Shown: positions 15,681 to 23,778 of the stretch, one piece after another | Layout: every line of letters starts with the position of its first letter | Position numbering within the stretch: position 1 is the first letter of the stretch | Origin: Nitrospirota bacterium | GTDB taxonomy: Bacteria; Nitrospirota; Nitrospiria; Nitrospirales; NS-4 | Assembly: GCA_005877815.1 (NCBI GenBank) | Contig: VBOG01000037.1 | Coordinates: 1-37,021, forward strand | Direction of reading: 5' to 3' | Length of the DNA: 37,021 nucleotides | The notes under the pieces: model-generated | Databases searched by the model: none | Seen by the model: only the letters and a program-made list of their open reading frames with translations | What the model was told of the DNA's origin: nothing | Position numbers and translations under genes: made by a program

Positions 15681-16391
15681 TCACGTGCCCGCATACTGGG
15701 GATTCAATTGCTGGCGGAGCTTCATGCCGAGCTGATCGGCGGCTCCGCTGAATGCCGCTTCGCCCAGCGCCTGGTACGGATCTCCGCTGACGATGGTAAA
15801 CGGCCCGGCAAAGGTAAATGTCCGATAGTACAGCCGTGGATAACTGAAGGCGTTATACGAGCGATTTTGCCCGAGGACATAATCCTCCCGGCCGAATTCT
15901 GTTGCCAGCACCCGGCCGGTCTGAATGTCCACTACCGCCGCATCCATTCTCGCGAACAACTGAGTCTCGATGAGGGGCCATGGCTGCACTTTCTGCGCCG
16001 TTTGTGACGTCGCAACGGCCACAATGACTTTGGCAAGCCCGCTGTCTCTCGTGACGTCGCGAAGCCGTTCAAGGCTCAAGGCGCTGATCCCTCCTGCCGG
16101 AATGGTCATCGGAGGAAAGATGCGCTGAATCGTAATGGCTCCCGATCCCTCGATCTCCTTTTTGATCCTTTCCGCGAAGTGCTCGAGCATCGGAGGCGAC
16201 GGCGTCGTCGGCTGGCCGAGTTCGGCCTCCGGCAGCGCAATCAGTAATCCCACAACAAGCGGAAGCGTGACCCGTCCCTTCGAGGAGGGCGGCACTTGAA
16301 ATCCCGTCAGATAGTCATTGATGCGACTTTCCGACGCGCAACCTGTTAGCACGAATACCGCCAGAAGACCAATCATTGCGTGTTTTCTCAT
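15681..16391 (-). CDS. Lipoprotein of unknown function
   Basis: The 236-residue product starts with a lipoprotein signal (MRKHAMIGLLAVFVLTGCASES, lipobox LTGC). The mature protein has alternating strand and helix stretches: KGRVTLPLVVGLLIALPEAELG, LEHFAERIKKEIEGSG, LAKVIVAVATSQTAQ and FARMDAAVVDIQTGRVLATEFG. The VDIQTGRVL part resembles the strand pattern of CsgG/GNA1162-like secreted lipoproteins, a loose similarity. I start at 16391, where the signal peptide begins and GGGGA lies upstream; the track extension to 16544 does not look like protein. It is divergent from another lipoprotein gene with a 220-base shared upstream region. Confidence 0.75.
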   Translation of the reverse strand: MRKHAMIGLLAVFVLTGCASESRINDYLTGFQVPPSSKGRVTLPLVVGLLIALPEAELGQPTTPSPPMLEHFAERIKKEIEGSGAITIQRIFPPMTIPAGGISALSLERLRDVTRDSGLAKVIVAVATSQTAQKVQPWPLIETQLFARMDAAVVDIQTGRVLATEFGREDYVLGQNRSYNAFSYPRLYYRTFTFAGPFTIVSGDPYQALGEAAFSGAADQLGMKLRQQLNPQYAGT

Positions 16392-16611
16392 ATATTTCCC
16401 CCGCACGATCACGCCGAGCATCTCTTGCGAACGCGGCCTGCCCATAACAAAACCAGCGGGAACCAGTGCCCGTCTTATCGTACACCATTCCGACCATTGT
16501 CTCCCTATGCGATTGACGCCTCCCCTACAGCGGGAGGACCGCACCTACTTGCTGAGTATGTCTTCCGTAAGCCGTGGAATGCTATTACGGAGTGGACCTC
16601 AGACGGCGCCT

Positions 16612-17256
16612 ATGCTTTCCAAGCACCTCACATGGGTTCTCGCCATCGTTTTGTGCTCATGGCTCACGGGATGCGCCCTTCCGCGGCAGCAATCCAAAAC
16701 ACCTCGAACAGCGATCGAGCAATTGCTGCTCGGCCAGGCGATCGAGCGCAGTCTCGCAAACGTCACGGTGCCGATTCCGAACGACAAACCTGTGATCGTC
16801 GAGGCTGTCGGCTTTGCGATGGGCACGCCGCTGCTTCAGGATAATGCGGACCGAACGACCGGCGTCATCTACGCGTCGAGTTCGGACCTTCTCTTCGTGC
16901 GAGACGTCACGTCGAGGGAACTCGGCCGTATGGGGCTCCGCATCGGCAAGGGCGCGGAGGTCAAGGGGTATCTCATCCGAGTGATGGTCCAGGCACTGGG
17001 CACCGAACAGGGAACGGTTCTTTTCGGCCTGCCTGCACTGCAAAGCATTCTGTTGCCGGTCGCGCTACCGGAAGTGGCGTTGTATAAAAATCAGCACCAA
17101 CGCGCACTGGTGCGGCTTTCGCTCGATATTTACGATCTCGGCACCGGCCGCTTCGTCCATTCAACGCCGTGGTACGAGGCTTCGGCTTTTTACAATGAAT
17201 ATACCGTCCTGATCATCTTCACGTTCAAATCCACCGATCTGCAACTGCCACCGTAG
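16612..17256 (+). CDS. Lipoprotein of unknown function (DUF6655-like opening)
   Basis: The 214-residue product has a lipoprotein signal (MLSKHLTWVLAIVLCSWLTGC, cysteine 21). The mature start SKTPRTAIEQLLLGQAIERSLANV recalls small lipoproteins with a 'PRTATEQLL' opening (DUF6655-like; low certainty). Later parts are hydrophobic strands (VKGYLIRVMVQALGTEQGTVLFGLPALQS, RALVRLSLDIYDLGTGRFVHSTPWYEASAF). The start is set by the signal peptide; the ribosome site is weak. The LDIYDLGTGRFV segment parallels VVDIQTGRVL in the divergent lipoprotein at 15681-16391, so the two may act together in the envelope. Confidence 0.7.
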   Translation: MLSKHLTWVLAIVLCSWLTGCALPRQQSKTPRTAIEQLLLGQAIERSLANVTVPIPNDKPVIVEAVGFAMGTPLLQDNADRTTGVIYASSSDLLFVRDVTSRELGRMGLRIGKGAEVKGYLIRVMVQALGTEQGTVLFGLPALQSILLPVALPEVALYKNQHQRALVRLSLDIYDLGTGRFVHSTPWYEASAFYNEYTVLIIFTFKSTDLQLPP

Positions 17257-17341
17257 TTGCCAGACTCTGCCTTGGTCGCACCGCCGTCTCCCCATTTCCC
17301 TGTCCTTGCCAAATCACCGCCGACCGGTTCAGACTGCCGTC

Positions 17342-17806
17342 ATGCTGTCCATTAGACCGGCGACCGAGCAGGACTTGCCGGAACTCTTGAAGGTTCAGGC
17401 GGAAGCATTTGCAGAATATCAGGGTCTGTACGAACTCAACGCCTGGACCAAGGAAACGATTGACAACGTCCGAAAGGATGCGCAGGAGAAACATATCCTC
17501 GTCGCCGAATGGAACGGGCTGCTGGTAGGTTCGGTCCGCTTCTGGAGCGTGGCTGGTGTCTGCGTCATTCGGCTGCTCTCGGTCAGGCCGGGATATCAAG
17601 GCCGCGGCATCGGCAAGGGACTCATGCGGGAAATCGAGCGGCTCGCAGCCGGGGCGCACAAATTGTATGTCTGCACGATGCTGCGAACTTCACGCAACAT
17701 TACACTGTTCCTGGATCTTGGCTACCGGCCTGAAACGGTCCTCCCCGACCATTACCACCGGACCGATTTCATCTGTTTCGCAAAAAGCCTGGCGCCGCCG
17801 CGATAA
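17342..17806 (+). CDS. GNAT family N-acetyltransferase
   Basis: This is a 154-residue GCN5-related acetyltransferase. The order of GNAT motifs is visible: N-terminal strand and helix (LSIRPATEQDLPELLKVQAEAF), the central strands HILVAEWNGLLVGSVRFWS, then CVIRLLSVRPGYQGRGIGKGLMREIERLA. The acetyl-CoA pyrophosphate loop of motif A is Q/R-x2-G-x-G/A (QGRGIGKG). The end (LFLDLGYRPE) is the usual beta6-alpha4 region. The acceptor cannot be predicted. The start at 17342 is where the fold begins; the upstream in-frame ATG at 17306 adds an unlikely leader. No good ribosome site is visible. Confidence 0.9.
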   Translation: MLSIRPATEQDLPELLKVQAEAFAEYQGLYELNAWTKETIDNVRKDAQEKHILVAEWNGLLVGSVRFWSVAGVCVIRLLSVRPGYQGRGIGKGLMREIERLAAGAHKLYVCTMLRTSRNITLFLDLGYRPETVLPDHYHRTDFICFAKSLAPPR

Positions 17807-17840
17807 CTCTTCGTATTCGATTTCTCCCACGGCACGACGC

Positions 17841-18185
17841 TCAGCCGACTTTGAGTAGTTCTATTTCGAAGATCAGCGTGGCATTGGGTGGAATAGCCGA
17901 GCCGGCACCCCGCGTGCCATAGCCCAGGCCAGGCGGGATCGTCAGCTTGCGTTTTCCCCCGACTTTCATTCCAGCGACCCCTTCGTCCCAGCCTTTAATC
18001 ACGCGCCCTGCCCCGAGCGGAAAGCTGAATGGTTGCCCTCGGTCTTTGCTGGAGTCGAATTTCTTTCCGTCCGTCAGCCAGCCGGTATAATGCACGGACA
18101 CGGTTTGCCCTGTCTTGGCTTCGGGACCGGTCCCAACAACCAGGTCGTCGTATTTGAGTCCGCTCGCGTTCGTCACTTCAGCCAT
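17841..18185 (-). CDS. FKBP-type peptidyl-prolyl cis-trans isomerase
   Basis: This is a 114-residue single-domain FKBP without signal peptide, so it is probably cytoplasmic. It has the complete domain: [56 protein letters not shown] and [17 protein letters not shown]. Active-site residues of the FKBP pocket (Y, F, D in HYTG...FDSS, and W in KGWDEG) are in place. It would speed prolyl isomerisation during protein folding. GGAGGG precedes the start. It stands alone, convergent with the GNAT gene. Confidence 0.95.
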   Translation of the reverse strand: MAEVTNASGLKYDDLVVGTGPEAKTGQTVSVHYTGWLTDGKKFDSSKDRGQPFSFPLGAGRVIKGWDEGVAGMKVGGKRKLTIPPGLGYGTRGAGSAIPPNATLIFEIELLKVG

Positions 18186-18339
18186 GTTAGTCCCTCCGTA
18201 AAAGAAGCCGCATTATGCCACACCAGCCCGTCGAAAACGCCCGGTTCTTCGGACACCGGCTCTCCAAAGCCTTCAATGCCGCGCTTGTCTCAAAGATCAA
18301 ATTGTACGGAAGGATCGACGCGAACGCTTCCTCAGGTGT

Positions 18340-18708
18340 TTAGGATTGGGGCGGAGGCGATGAAGCCTGTGGCTGCGCAGGATTCACAGAAGGGGGTGGA
18401 TCGGGGCTGCGCTTTTCGGACGGCGTTGGCGGAAGCGGCATCGGCAGAGGATTCGACGGCAATGGCGGTGACGGCAGCGGCATGACGGACGGTGGGCCCA
18501 GCACTTCCGGTTTGAGCGGCGTCGACGGGGTATCCGAAGCGGGAGTCTCTGGAGCTACAGGGTCGGCAGGTTTCGAGGGCGAGGGCAAATCCGGTGGATT
18601 GGCCGCAGGGTTTACGACCGATGACCCGGACACCTTTGCGCCGGCCACGGCACTCGATAAAAGAACGCTCAGGAGTATGGCAAGTGCTGCCTGCCCGCAA
18701 TATGTCAT
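18340..18708 (-). CDS. Exported proline-rich protein
   Basis: From the ATG at 18708 the product has 122 residues with a signal peptide (MTYCGQAALAILLSVLLSSAVAGAK). The rest is largely Pro, Ser, Ala and Lys (for example LPSPPLPSNPLPMPLPPTPSEK), consistent with an extended periplasmic linker. No domain is present. The track start at 18834 would add a non-signal leader. There is no clear ribosome site, and the alternative frame at 18332-18766 has a much less protein-like sequence. It lies downstream of the two tandem MFS genes on the same strand. Confidence 0.55.
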   Translation of the reverse strand: MTYCGQAALAILLSVLLSSAVAGAKVSGSSVVNPAANPPDLPSPSKPADPVAPETPASDTPSTPLKPEVLGPPSVMPLPSPPLPSNPLPMPLPPTPSEKRSPDPPPSVNPAQPQASSPPPQS

Positions 18709-18793
18709 GGAATGAAGGTGATCCGATTGGGTGATAAGAATAGGCCGACTTGAAACTCGGCTCCATCCCCCGTACGGAGGCCGTAACAAATCA

Positions 18794-20098
18794 TTATGTA
18801 GTTGTTCCCTCTTCCCGCACACATTGGCCCACATGCCAGGCCATCGCCGTCGTGGCGATGGTCACGAGCCCGATGCCGATGACTGTGCCGCGTTCACCAA
18901 GCTGCTGCATCACCCACGCAAAGGCCATCATGCCGAGCATGGCCGCAGCCATGGCGCCCGCTCCGTAAATCGTGAGCACGCGACCGACGAGACGATCGGG
19001 GACAATTTCTTGCAGCACGCCCCAGGCCACCGGGGTGAACAGTCCAATGCCTGCGCCGATGATCCCCATCAGCAATCCCTCGACCACGATGTCTCCCGCA
19101 ATGGCCAACCCCCACAAGGCCACTCCGGTCAGCGCGCTGGAAAACGCAATCGCGGACATACGTTTCTGTAAGTCCCAATAACTTAACCATACTAGTGCAA
19201 CGGACACCAAGAATAACCCCCCTCCCAGCGCGGACCATAAATAGCCGACGTCGGCCGGTCCGAGCTTTAACATGTTTTTCCCCAAAATCGGAAACAGCGT
19301 CGAAAAAGCGCTCATTCCGAAGCTGTAGATCGCGGCGGTGATGATCAGGAGCAGAATTGTGTGCTGGCGATAGGAGAAGTGGAATCCCTCGATAAGATCC
19401 CGCACGTCCTGCATGGTCGAAAAGAAACGGTGGCCGGCCTTCGGGCGCGACTCCGCCACATACGGAAGACGAACGAACAGCAGACAGGCCGCGCTGGCGA
19501 GATACGTCACGGCGTTCACGCAGAGCACCCTCTGCGAGCTGAGGGCCGCGATGCCGATACCGCTCAGTGCCGATCCCGCGATCACGCCAACGCTCGAGGT
19601 GATCTGCAGCAATGCGTTCGCTGCCGTGAATTGTCCGCGACGAACGATAAACGGAACCGAGGCGATGAGCGCTGGACCGAACGCGGTTGAGACGATGCTG
19701 TTGAGGAAGACCAGGGTATAGAGATAGCCGACCGTGAGTGTGTCCGTCGTCACCCAGCATGGCACCACACCGATAATGACCGCGCGGGCCAGGTCGCTGC
19801 CGATCATGATCGATTTTTTTGGTAACCGATCGAGATAAACGCCGATGAGGGGACCGAAGACAATGGGCGGAAGAGTCTGTAAGAGGCCGATGATGGTCGT
19901 CTGGAGCGGTGACCCCGTCACGGAGTACACAAACCAGAGCAGCGCGAGCCGGGTCACGCCGTCGCCGACCTGCGAGATCAGCTGACCCCACCACAGCCAT
20001 CCAAAGTCGCGGGTCAGCAGCCAATACGTACGGCGGCTCTCGTGCGAGGGCCGCCCCATGGCTTCCAACGATCCTAATTCGATGGGACGATCCGCCAT
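18794..20098 (-). CDS. MFS transporter, second of a tandem paralogous pair
   Basis: This is a 434-residue carrier with about twelve hydrophobic segments. It begins LTRDFGWLWWGQLISQVGDGVTRLALLWFVYSVTGSPLQTTIIGL, followed by the motif-A-like GPLIGVYLDRLPKKS and FGPALIASVPFIVRRGQFTAANALLQ. These are typical of MFS_3-type exporters. Segment by segment it parallels the gene at 20117-21382: RDFG(F/W)LW, VYLDR(I/L)xKK, FGPAL and (Q/L)TAANAL. The stop-to-start gap between the two is 18 bases, so they are one operon. A clear ribosome site is lacking, and an internal ATG at 20059 is an alternative start. Substrate unknown. Confidence 0.88.
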   Translation of the reverse strand: MADRPIELGSLEAMGRPSHESRRTYWLLTRDFGWLWWGQLISQVGDGVTRLALLWFVYSVTGSPLQTTIIGLLQTLPPIVFGPLIGVYLDRLPKKSIMIGSDLARAVIIGVVPCWVTTDTLTVGYLYTLVFLNSIVSTAFGPALIASVPFIVRRGQFTAANALLQITSSVGVIAGSALSGIGIAALSSQRVLCVNAVTYLASAACLLFVRLPYVAESRPKAGHRFFSTMQDVRDLIEGFHFSYRQHTILLLIITAAIYSFGMSAFSTLFPILGKNMLKLGPADVGYLWSALGGGLFLVSVALVWLSYWDLQKRMSAIAFSSALTGVALWGLAIAGDIVVEGLLMGIIGAGIGLFTPVAWGVLQEIVPDRLVGRVLTIYGAGAMAAAMLGMMAFAWVMQQLGERGTVIGIGLVTIATTAMAWHVGQCVREEGTTT

Positions 20099-20116
20099 GG
20101 ATTCGGCATGATACGA

Positions 20117-21382
20117 TTACGGCGGCGCTGGACTAACCAATGGAGCGGCAGGCTGTAGAAGACGACTGAAATGTCCGGCAATAACCGCCGTCGCCAGCAG
20201 TATCAGGGCGATGCCGAGCAGCCCAGCCTCAGAACCAAGCCGGTCCACCGCCCATCCGAATCCCGCCATGCCGAACATCGCTGCCGACATTCCGCCGGTG
20301 CTGAACGTCGTGAAGACCCGACCCAAGAGGTGTCCCGGCGTGAGTTCCTGGAGAATCGCCCATACCACCGGAGTCACCGACGCAATACTGCCCCCGATGA
20401 TAATGATCAACGGTAGCGCAAGCACCGCGCTTCCCGACAATTTCAATCCCCAGACCGCCAAGCCGCCGACGCCTATCGAGGCCGCAATCACCCGCAACTG
20501 GTTCCCGACATCGCGCTGACTTCGCCAGGCGAGCCAAGCCGATGCCATCAGCATTCCGACGCCCAGGGATGACCATAGCCAACCCAGCTCGAATGGCCCT
20601 ACCCCAAGAACGTGCTGCGCGATGACGGGAAACAAAAATAGAAAACCACTCCACGCCACGTTGAAGAGGGCTAGTGTGATCATCAGAAAAAAGACGGCGC
20701 GATCCTTAAAAAAGACAAACCTGAAGCCGTCCATCATATCGGCTATCACCGTTCCCTTGACCTCTGCGGCATCCGGGTTGGGCGTCGCTTCTCGCACCCG
20801 AACCGGAATGAGGCAGAGGGCCGAAAACAGGTAGGTGGCCGCGTTCACAAAAAGCACGTTCTGCTCCCCGATCAACGCAATTCCGAGCCCGCTGAGCGCC
20901 GGCCCAACGAGTACGCCGATATTCGCCCCACCCTGCATCAACGCGTTCGCGGCGGTAAGCTGAGGGCGGGTCACGATATGCGGGATCGCCGAAGACAATG
21001 CGGGGCCGAAGGCCGTCGAAGCCAATGCAATGAAGAAAACCAGAATGTACAGCCGCTCCAAGGTCAGAGCTCCGGTCGCATGCAACAGAGGAATGAGGAG
21101 AACCATGATCGTGCGGGCCACGTCGGTCCAGATCATCAGCCATTTTTTTGAGATCCGGTCGAGGTAGACCCCGATGATCGGTCCAAAGATGAGGGGACAG
21201 ATCGTCTGCACCAGCCCGATGACGGTCATCTTCAAGGCCGAGCCCGTCAGCGCATACACAAACCATAACAGCGCGACTTTATTCAGGCCATCGCCGACTT
21301 GCGAGACGACTTGTCCTGACCAAAGAAACCCGAAATCCCGCGTCCTTAGCAGCCGCCAACCGCTCACGCTGTCATCCGTCAT
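20117..21382 (-). CDS. MFS transporter, first of a tandem paralogous pair
   Basis: This is a 421-residue inner-membrane carrier, MFS_3-like. The first loop reads GPIIGVYLDRISKKW. The next conserved block is STAFGPALSSAIPHIVTRPQLTAANALMQGGANIGVLVGPALSG, and the second half has the matching ILQELTPGHLLGRVFTTFSTGG. Twelve membrane segments fit the length. GAGGA about eight bases upstream sets the start at 21382. It is the promoter-proximal partner of the paralogue downstream. The upstream region holds a perfect hairpin flanked by direct repeats (21432-21487). Export of a peptide, siderophore or drug is typical for the group, but the substrate cannot be read here. Confidence 0.9.
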   Translation of the reverse strand: MTDDSVSGWRLLRTRDFGFLWSGQVVSQVGDGLNKVALLWFVYALTGSALKMTVIGLVQTICPLIFGPIIGVYLDRISKKWLMIWTDVARTIMVLLIPLLHATGALTLERLYILVFFIALASTAFGPALSSAIPHIVTRPQLTAANALMQGGANIGVLVGPALSGLGIALIGEQNVLFVNAATYLFSALCLIPVRVREATPNPDAAEVKGTVIADMMDGFRFVFFKDRAVFFLMITLALFNVAWSGFLFLFPVIAQHVLGVGPFELGWLWSSLGVGMLMASAWLAWRSQRDVGNQLRVIAASIGVGGLAVWGLKLSGSAVLALPLIIIIGGSIASVTPVVWAILQELTPGHLLGRVFTTFSTGGMSAAMFGMAGFGWAVDRLGSEAGLLGIALILLATAVIAGHFSRLLQPAAPLVSPAPP

Positions 21383-21431
21383 GCCCGGTTCCTCAAAAAT
21401 TGATCGTGATGAATCCGTTTGTACCTGTTTG

Positions 21432-21487
21432 CCTGAAAATGGGTGCCAGCACTAGTCGACAAGAGAGGCTTGTCGATCCTGAAAATG
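21432..21487. repeat. Hairpin flanked by 10-bp direct repeats upstream of the tandem MFS operon
   Basis: The direct repeat CCTGAAAATG occurs at 21432-21441 and 21478-21487. Between them is a perfect inverted repeat TCGACAAG-AGAGG-CTTGTCGA (21456-21476). No T-tract follows, so it is not an ordinary terminator. It lies 50-105 bases before the MFS start at 21382 and downstream of the dienelactone-hydrolase stop. It could be an operator or a small mobile remnant. Confidence 0.55.
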
Positions 21488-21581
21488 TCAAAAAACAGTC
21501 TAGGCTTTATGAGGGACTCAGGGAAATTCTGAGAAGCCCCTAGGGATCAACCAGGGATGAAGGCAAAGTAAAGTCAGAAAC

Positions 21582-22460
21582 TCAAGCGACACCGTATCGC
21601 TTGAACCATTCGCGCAATCGCTTCCAGCCATCCTCGGCCTGCTCTTTGCGATAGCTAGGTCGGTAATCGGCATGGAAGCCGTGCGGCGTATTCGGATACA
21701 CGACGATCTCTGAAGGACTGTTGGAGGCTTTTAACGCGGCGCGCATCTGCTCGACCGTCTCATTCGGAATGCCATCATCAGCCCCTCCATAGAGTCCCAA
21801 CACGGGAGCTTTGAGCGAGCCGGCGACATCAATCGGATGTTTCGGCTGCAGGTCATTCGTCGGCCCCGTGAGCCGACCGTACCAGGAGACGCCAGTTTTC
21901 AGATGCGGATTATGGGCCGCGTACATCCAGACAATCCGCCCGCCCCAACAGAATCCCGTAATGCCGAGCTTGTCGCCCTGGCCTTTGCCGGATGACCGCG
22001 CCCACGCAGCCGAGGCGTCGAGATCGGACAGTACCTGGGCGTCGGGAACCTTCGACACCACCTTCGTCCTGATCTCGTCAATGCTTGAGAGTTTCGACAC
22101 ATCTCCCTGGCGAAAATAAAGTTCGGGTGCAACGGCGAGATAGCCGAGCTTGCCGAGACGCCGGGAGACGTCCTTGATATGTTCATGCACCCCAAAGATC
22201 TCCTGGACGACCAGCACGATTGGAAAGCCGTGTCCGTCTTTCGGCATGGCCCGATAGCCGGGCATTGTGCCGTCCCGTAGCGGAATCTGAATTTCACCGG
22301 CGACCAGGCCGGTATCATCCGTAGTGAGAGTCCCAGCCGCCACCGGTTGCACCGCCATCGCAAAGCCCGCCGCCAATGCCGTCGTCACGAACTGCCGTCG
22401 CGTGACATCGCCCGCCGGCAGACTCCGTAGGATGTCCGCTGCCTTCTTGAGATCCGACAT
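21582..22460 (-). CDS. Exported (Tat-type) dienelactone hydrolase family protein
   Basis: The 292-residue product carries a twin-arginine-like N-terminus (residues 19-42: [24 protein letters not shown]), so it is probably exported folded. The body is an alpha/beta hydrolase of the dienelactone hydrolase family. It has [16 protein letters not shown], the nucleophile C171 in GITGFCWGG, the Asp region [10 protein letters not shown] (228-229) and the catalytic His in [12 protein letters not shown] (H260). The classical substrates are dienelactones, but many family members act on other esters. GGAGAAG precedes the start. It is 50 bases downstream of the di-haem peroxidase on the same strand, probably one operon. 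Confidence 0.92.
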   Translation of the reverse strand: MSDLKKAADILRSLPAGDVTRRQFVTTALAAGFAMAVQPVAAGTLTTDDTGLVAGEIQIPLRDGTMPGYRAMPKDGHGFPIVLVVQEIFGVHEHIKDVSRRLGKLGYLAVAPELYFRQGDVSKLSSIDEIRTKVVSKVPDAQVLSDLDASAAWARSSGKGQGDKLGITGFCWGGRIVWMYAAHNPHLKTGVSWYGRLTGPTNDLQPKHPIDVAGSLKAPVLGLYGGADDGIPNETVEQMRAALKASNSPSEIVVYPNTPHGFHADYRPSYRKEQAEDGWKRLREWFKRYGVA

Positions 22461-22510
22461 TGCCTTCTCCTCTCACGTCTGTTGATGATGAGCCGGCTGA
22501 GCGCCGGACT

Positions 22511-23590
22511 TCAGGGGAGTTTTGGTATCCTGATGTCGAGAGGCTCGCCCTTCAAGGCTTGGAGAAACGCGATCAAGTCTGTTTTCTCTCCGCCGCTTAA
22601 ATTCAGCGGTTTCATCCACGGACTCAAATTCGGATTCTGCCCGCCGCCCTGATTGAGAAATTCCACTGCTTCCTCGAGTGTCTTGAACGTGCCGTCGTGC
22701 ATGTACGGTGCGGTTTCCGAGATGCTACGCAGCGTAGGCGTTTTGAAGGCGCCCTTGTCCCACTCCTGAAGCGTGATCGCATACCGGCCCAGATCCTCCT
22801 TTAACGGCCCGACCTGCGGCACACCAAGATTGTGAAATTTGTTGTCGGTGAAGTTCGGGCCGTTGTGGCACAGAATGCAGCGGCCTTTGCCCTTAAAGAC
22901 CGCCATGCCGCGCACCGCAGCCTCGTCCATGGCCTTGGCATCGCCCAGCACGTACTTATCGAAGGGGGCGTTGCGTGAGACGATGGTTCGCTCAAAAGCG
23001 GCAATCGCTTCGGCAATGCTTTGGAGGCTCGCATCTTTGCCAAAGACCGCGCGGAACTGCGTTTGATACCCCGCAATCTTGCGGATCTTGGGGACCACGG
23101 TCTCGTGCTGCTCAGCCATTTCGACTGGATTGTGTATAGGACCAATCGCCTGCTCCTCCAACGTGCCTGCCCGGCCATCCCAGAACTGTACGGAATTGTA
23201 ACCCGCATTGAAGACGGTCGGAGCGTTGCGGCCTCCGAGTAAGCCATTGAACCCGATCGACGTTTGCCGTGGGTCGGCAAATCCCGCTCCCGGAAGATGG
23301 CAAAACGCGCAGGGCACTTGCCCGTTTCTCGACAGGCGTCCGTCGAAATAGAGCTGCTTTCCAAGCTCCACCTTGTTTTTATACGTGAGATTCGTGGCAG
23401 GCATCGGCACGACCGTCGGCAATGGGCCAATGTCCGGTACGAACATGCCATCTATGTTGACCATTCCCGTCGGCGACTGCGCAGCAGGCGGAGCAGGAAA
23501 TTCAGCCCACAGCGTGGCACTCGACATGAGGCCCCCCAGAAAGGCGCAGGCCACGAACCCGCCCCCTACGAATTTTCTATGCCAGATCAT
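22511..23590 (-). CDS. Di-haem cytochrome c peroxidase (CcpA/MauG family)
   Basis: The 359-residue periplasmic protein has a signal peptide (MIWHRKFVGGGFVACAFLGGLMSSATLWA) and two haem c sites: C94-AF-C97-H98 (VPCAFCHLPG) and C238-IL-C241-H242 (RCILCHNGPNF). Family blocks such as LGKQLYFDGRLSRNGQ, APTVFNAGYNSVQFWDGRA and LRSISETAPYMHDGTFKTLEEAVEFLNQGG are all present. CcpA members reduce hydrogen peroxide with electrons from small c-type cytochromes; MauG-type members instead modify protein residues. The sequence does not separate the two with certainty. GGAGG lies close to the start, and a structured leader (23609-23637) precedes it. Confidence 0.93.
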   Translation of the reverse strand: MIWHRKFVGGGFVACAFLGGLMSSATLWAEFPAPPAAQSPTGMVNIDGMFVPDIGPLPTVVPMPATNLTYKNKVELGKQLYFDGRLSRNGQVPCAFCHLPGAGFADPRQTSIGFNGLLGGRNAPTVFNAGYNSVQFWDGRAGTLEEQAIGPIHNPVEMAEQHETVVPKIRKIAGYQTQFRAVFGKDASLQSIAEAIAAFERTIVSRNAPFDKYVLGDAKAMDEAAVRGMAVFKGKGRCILCHNGPNFTDNKFHNLGVPQVGPLKEDLGRYAITLQEWDKGAFKTPTLRSISETAPYMHDGTFKTLEEAVEFLNQGGGQNPNLSPWMKPLNLSGGEKTDLIAFLQALKGEPLDIRIPKLP

Positions 23591-23608
23591 ATCTTGGCCT
23601 CCCTAGGT

Positions 23609-23637
23609 ATATCTTGATATGTGAGTCTTAATCTCAC
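23609..23637. repeat. Two short adjacent stem-loops in the peroxidase leader
   Basis: ATATC-TT-GATAT (23609-23620) is directly followed by GTGAG-TCTTAAT-CTCAC (23621-23637). Both lie within 50 bases upstream of the minus-strand peroxidase start at 23590. They may fold in the mRNA leader. Upstream on the minus strand there is a weak promoter (TTGCGA, 17 bases, GATAAA). Confidence 0.4.
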
Positions 23638-23778
23638 CTATTTTATCCCAATAACGACGCGCCTTCGCAAGAGGGCAGCGCCGATACCCTATGCCGGACA
23701 CTATACCGCCGCGGGGAATCCCCACCCAACACCGGAGGAACTGAACAGCACGAGGGTGCTTAGTAGCATTCCCCGTAT

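Noticed and set aside
18894-20024. Minus-strand ORF of 376 residues
   Set aside because: Out-of-frame shadow of the MFS gene at 18794-20098; no membrane pattern or known motif.
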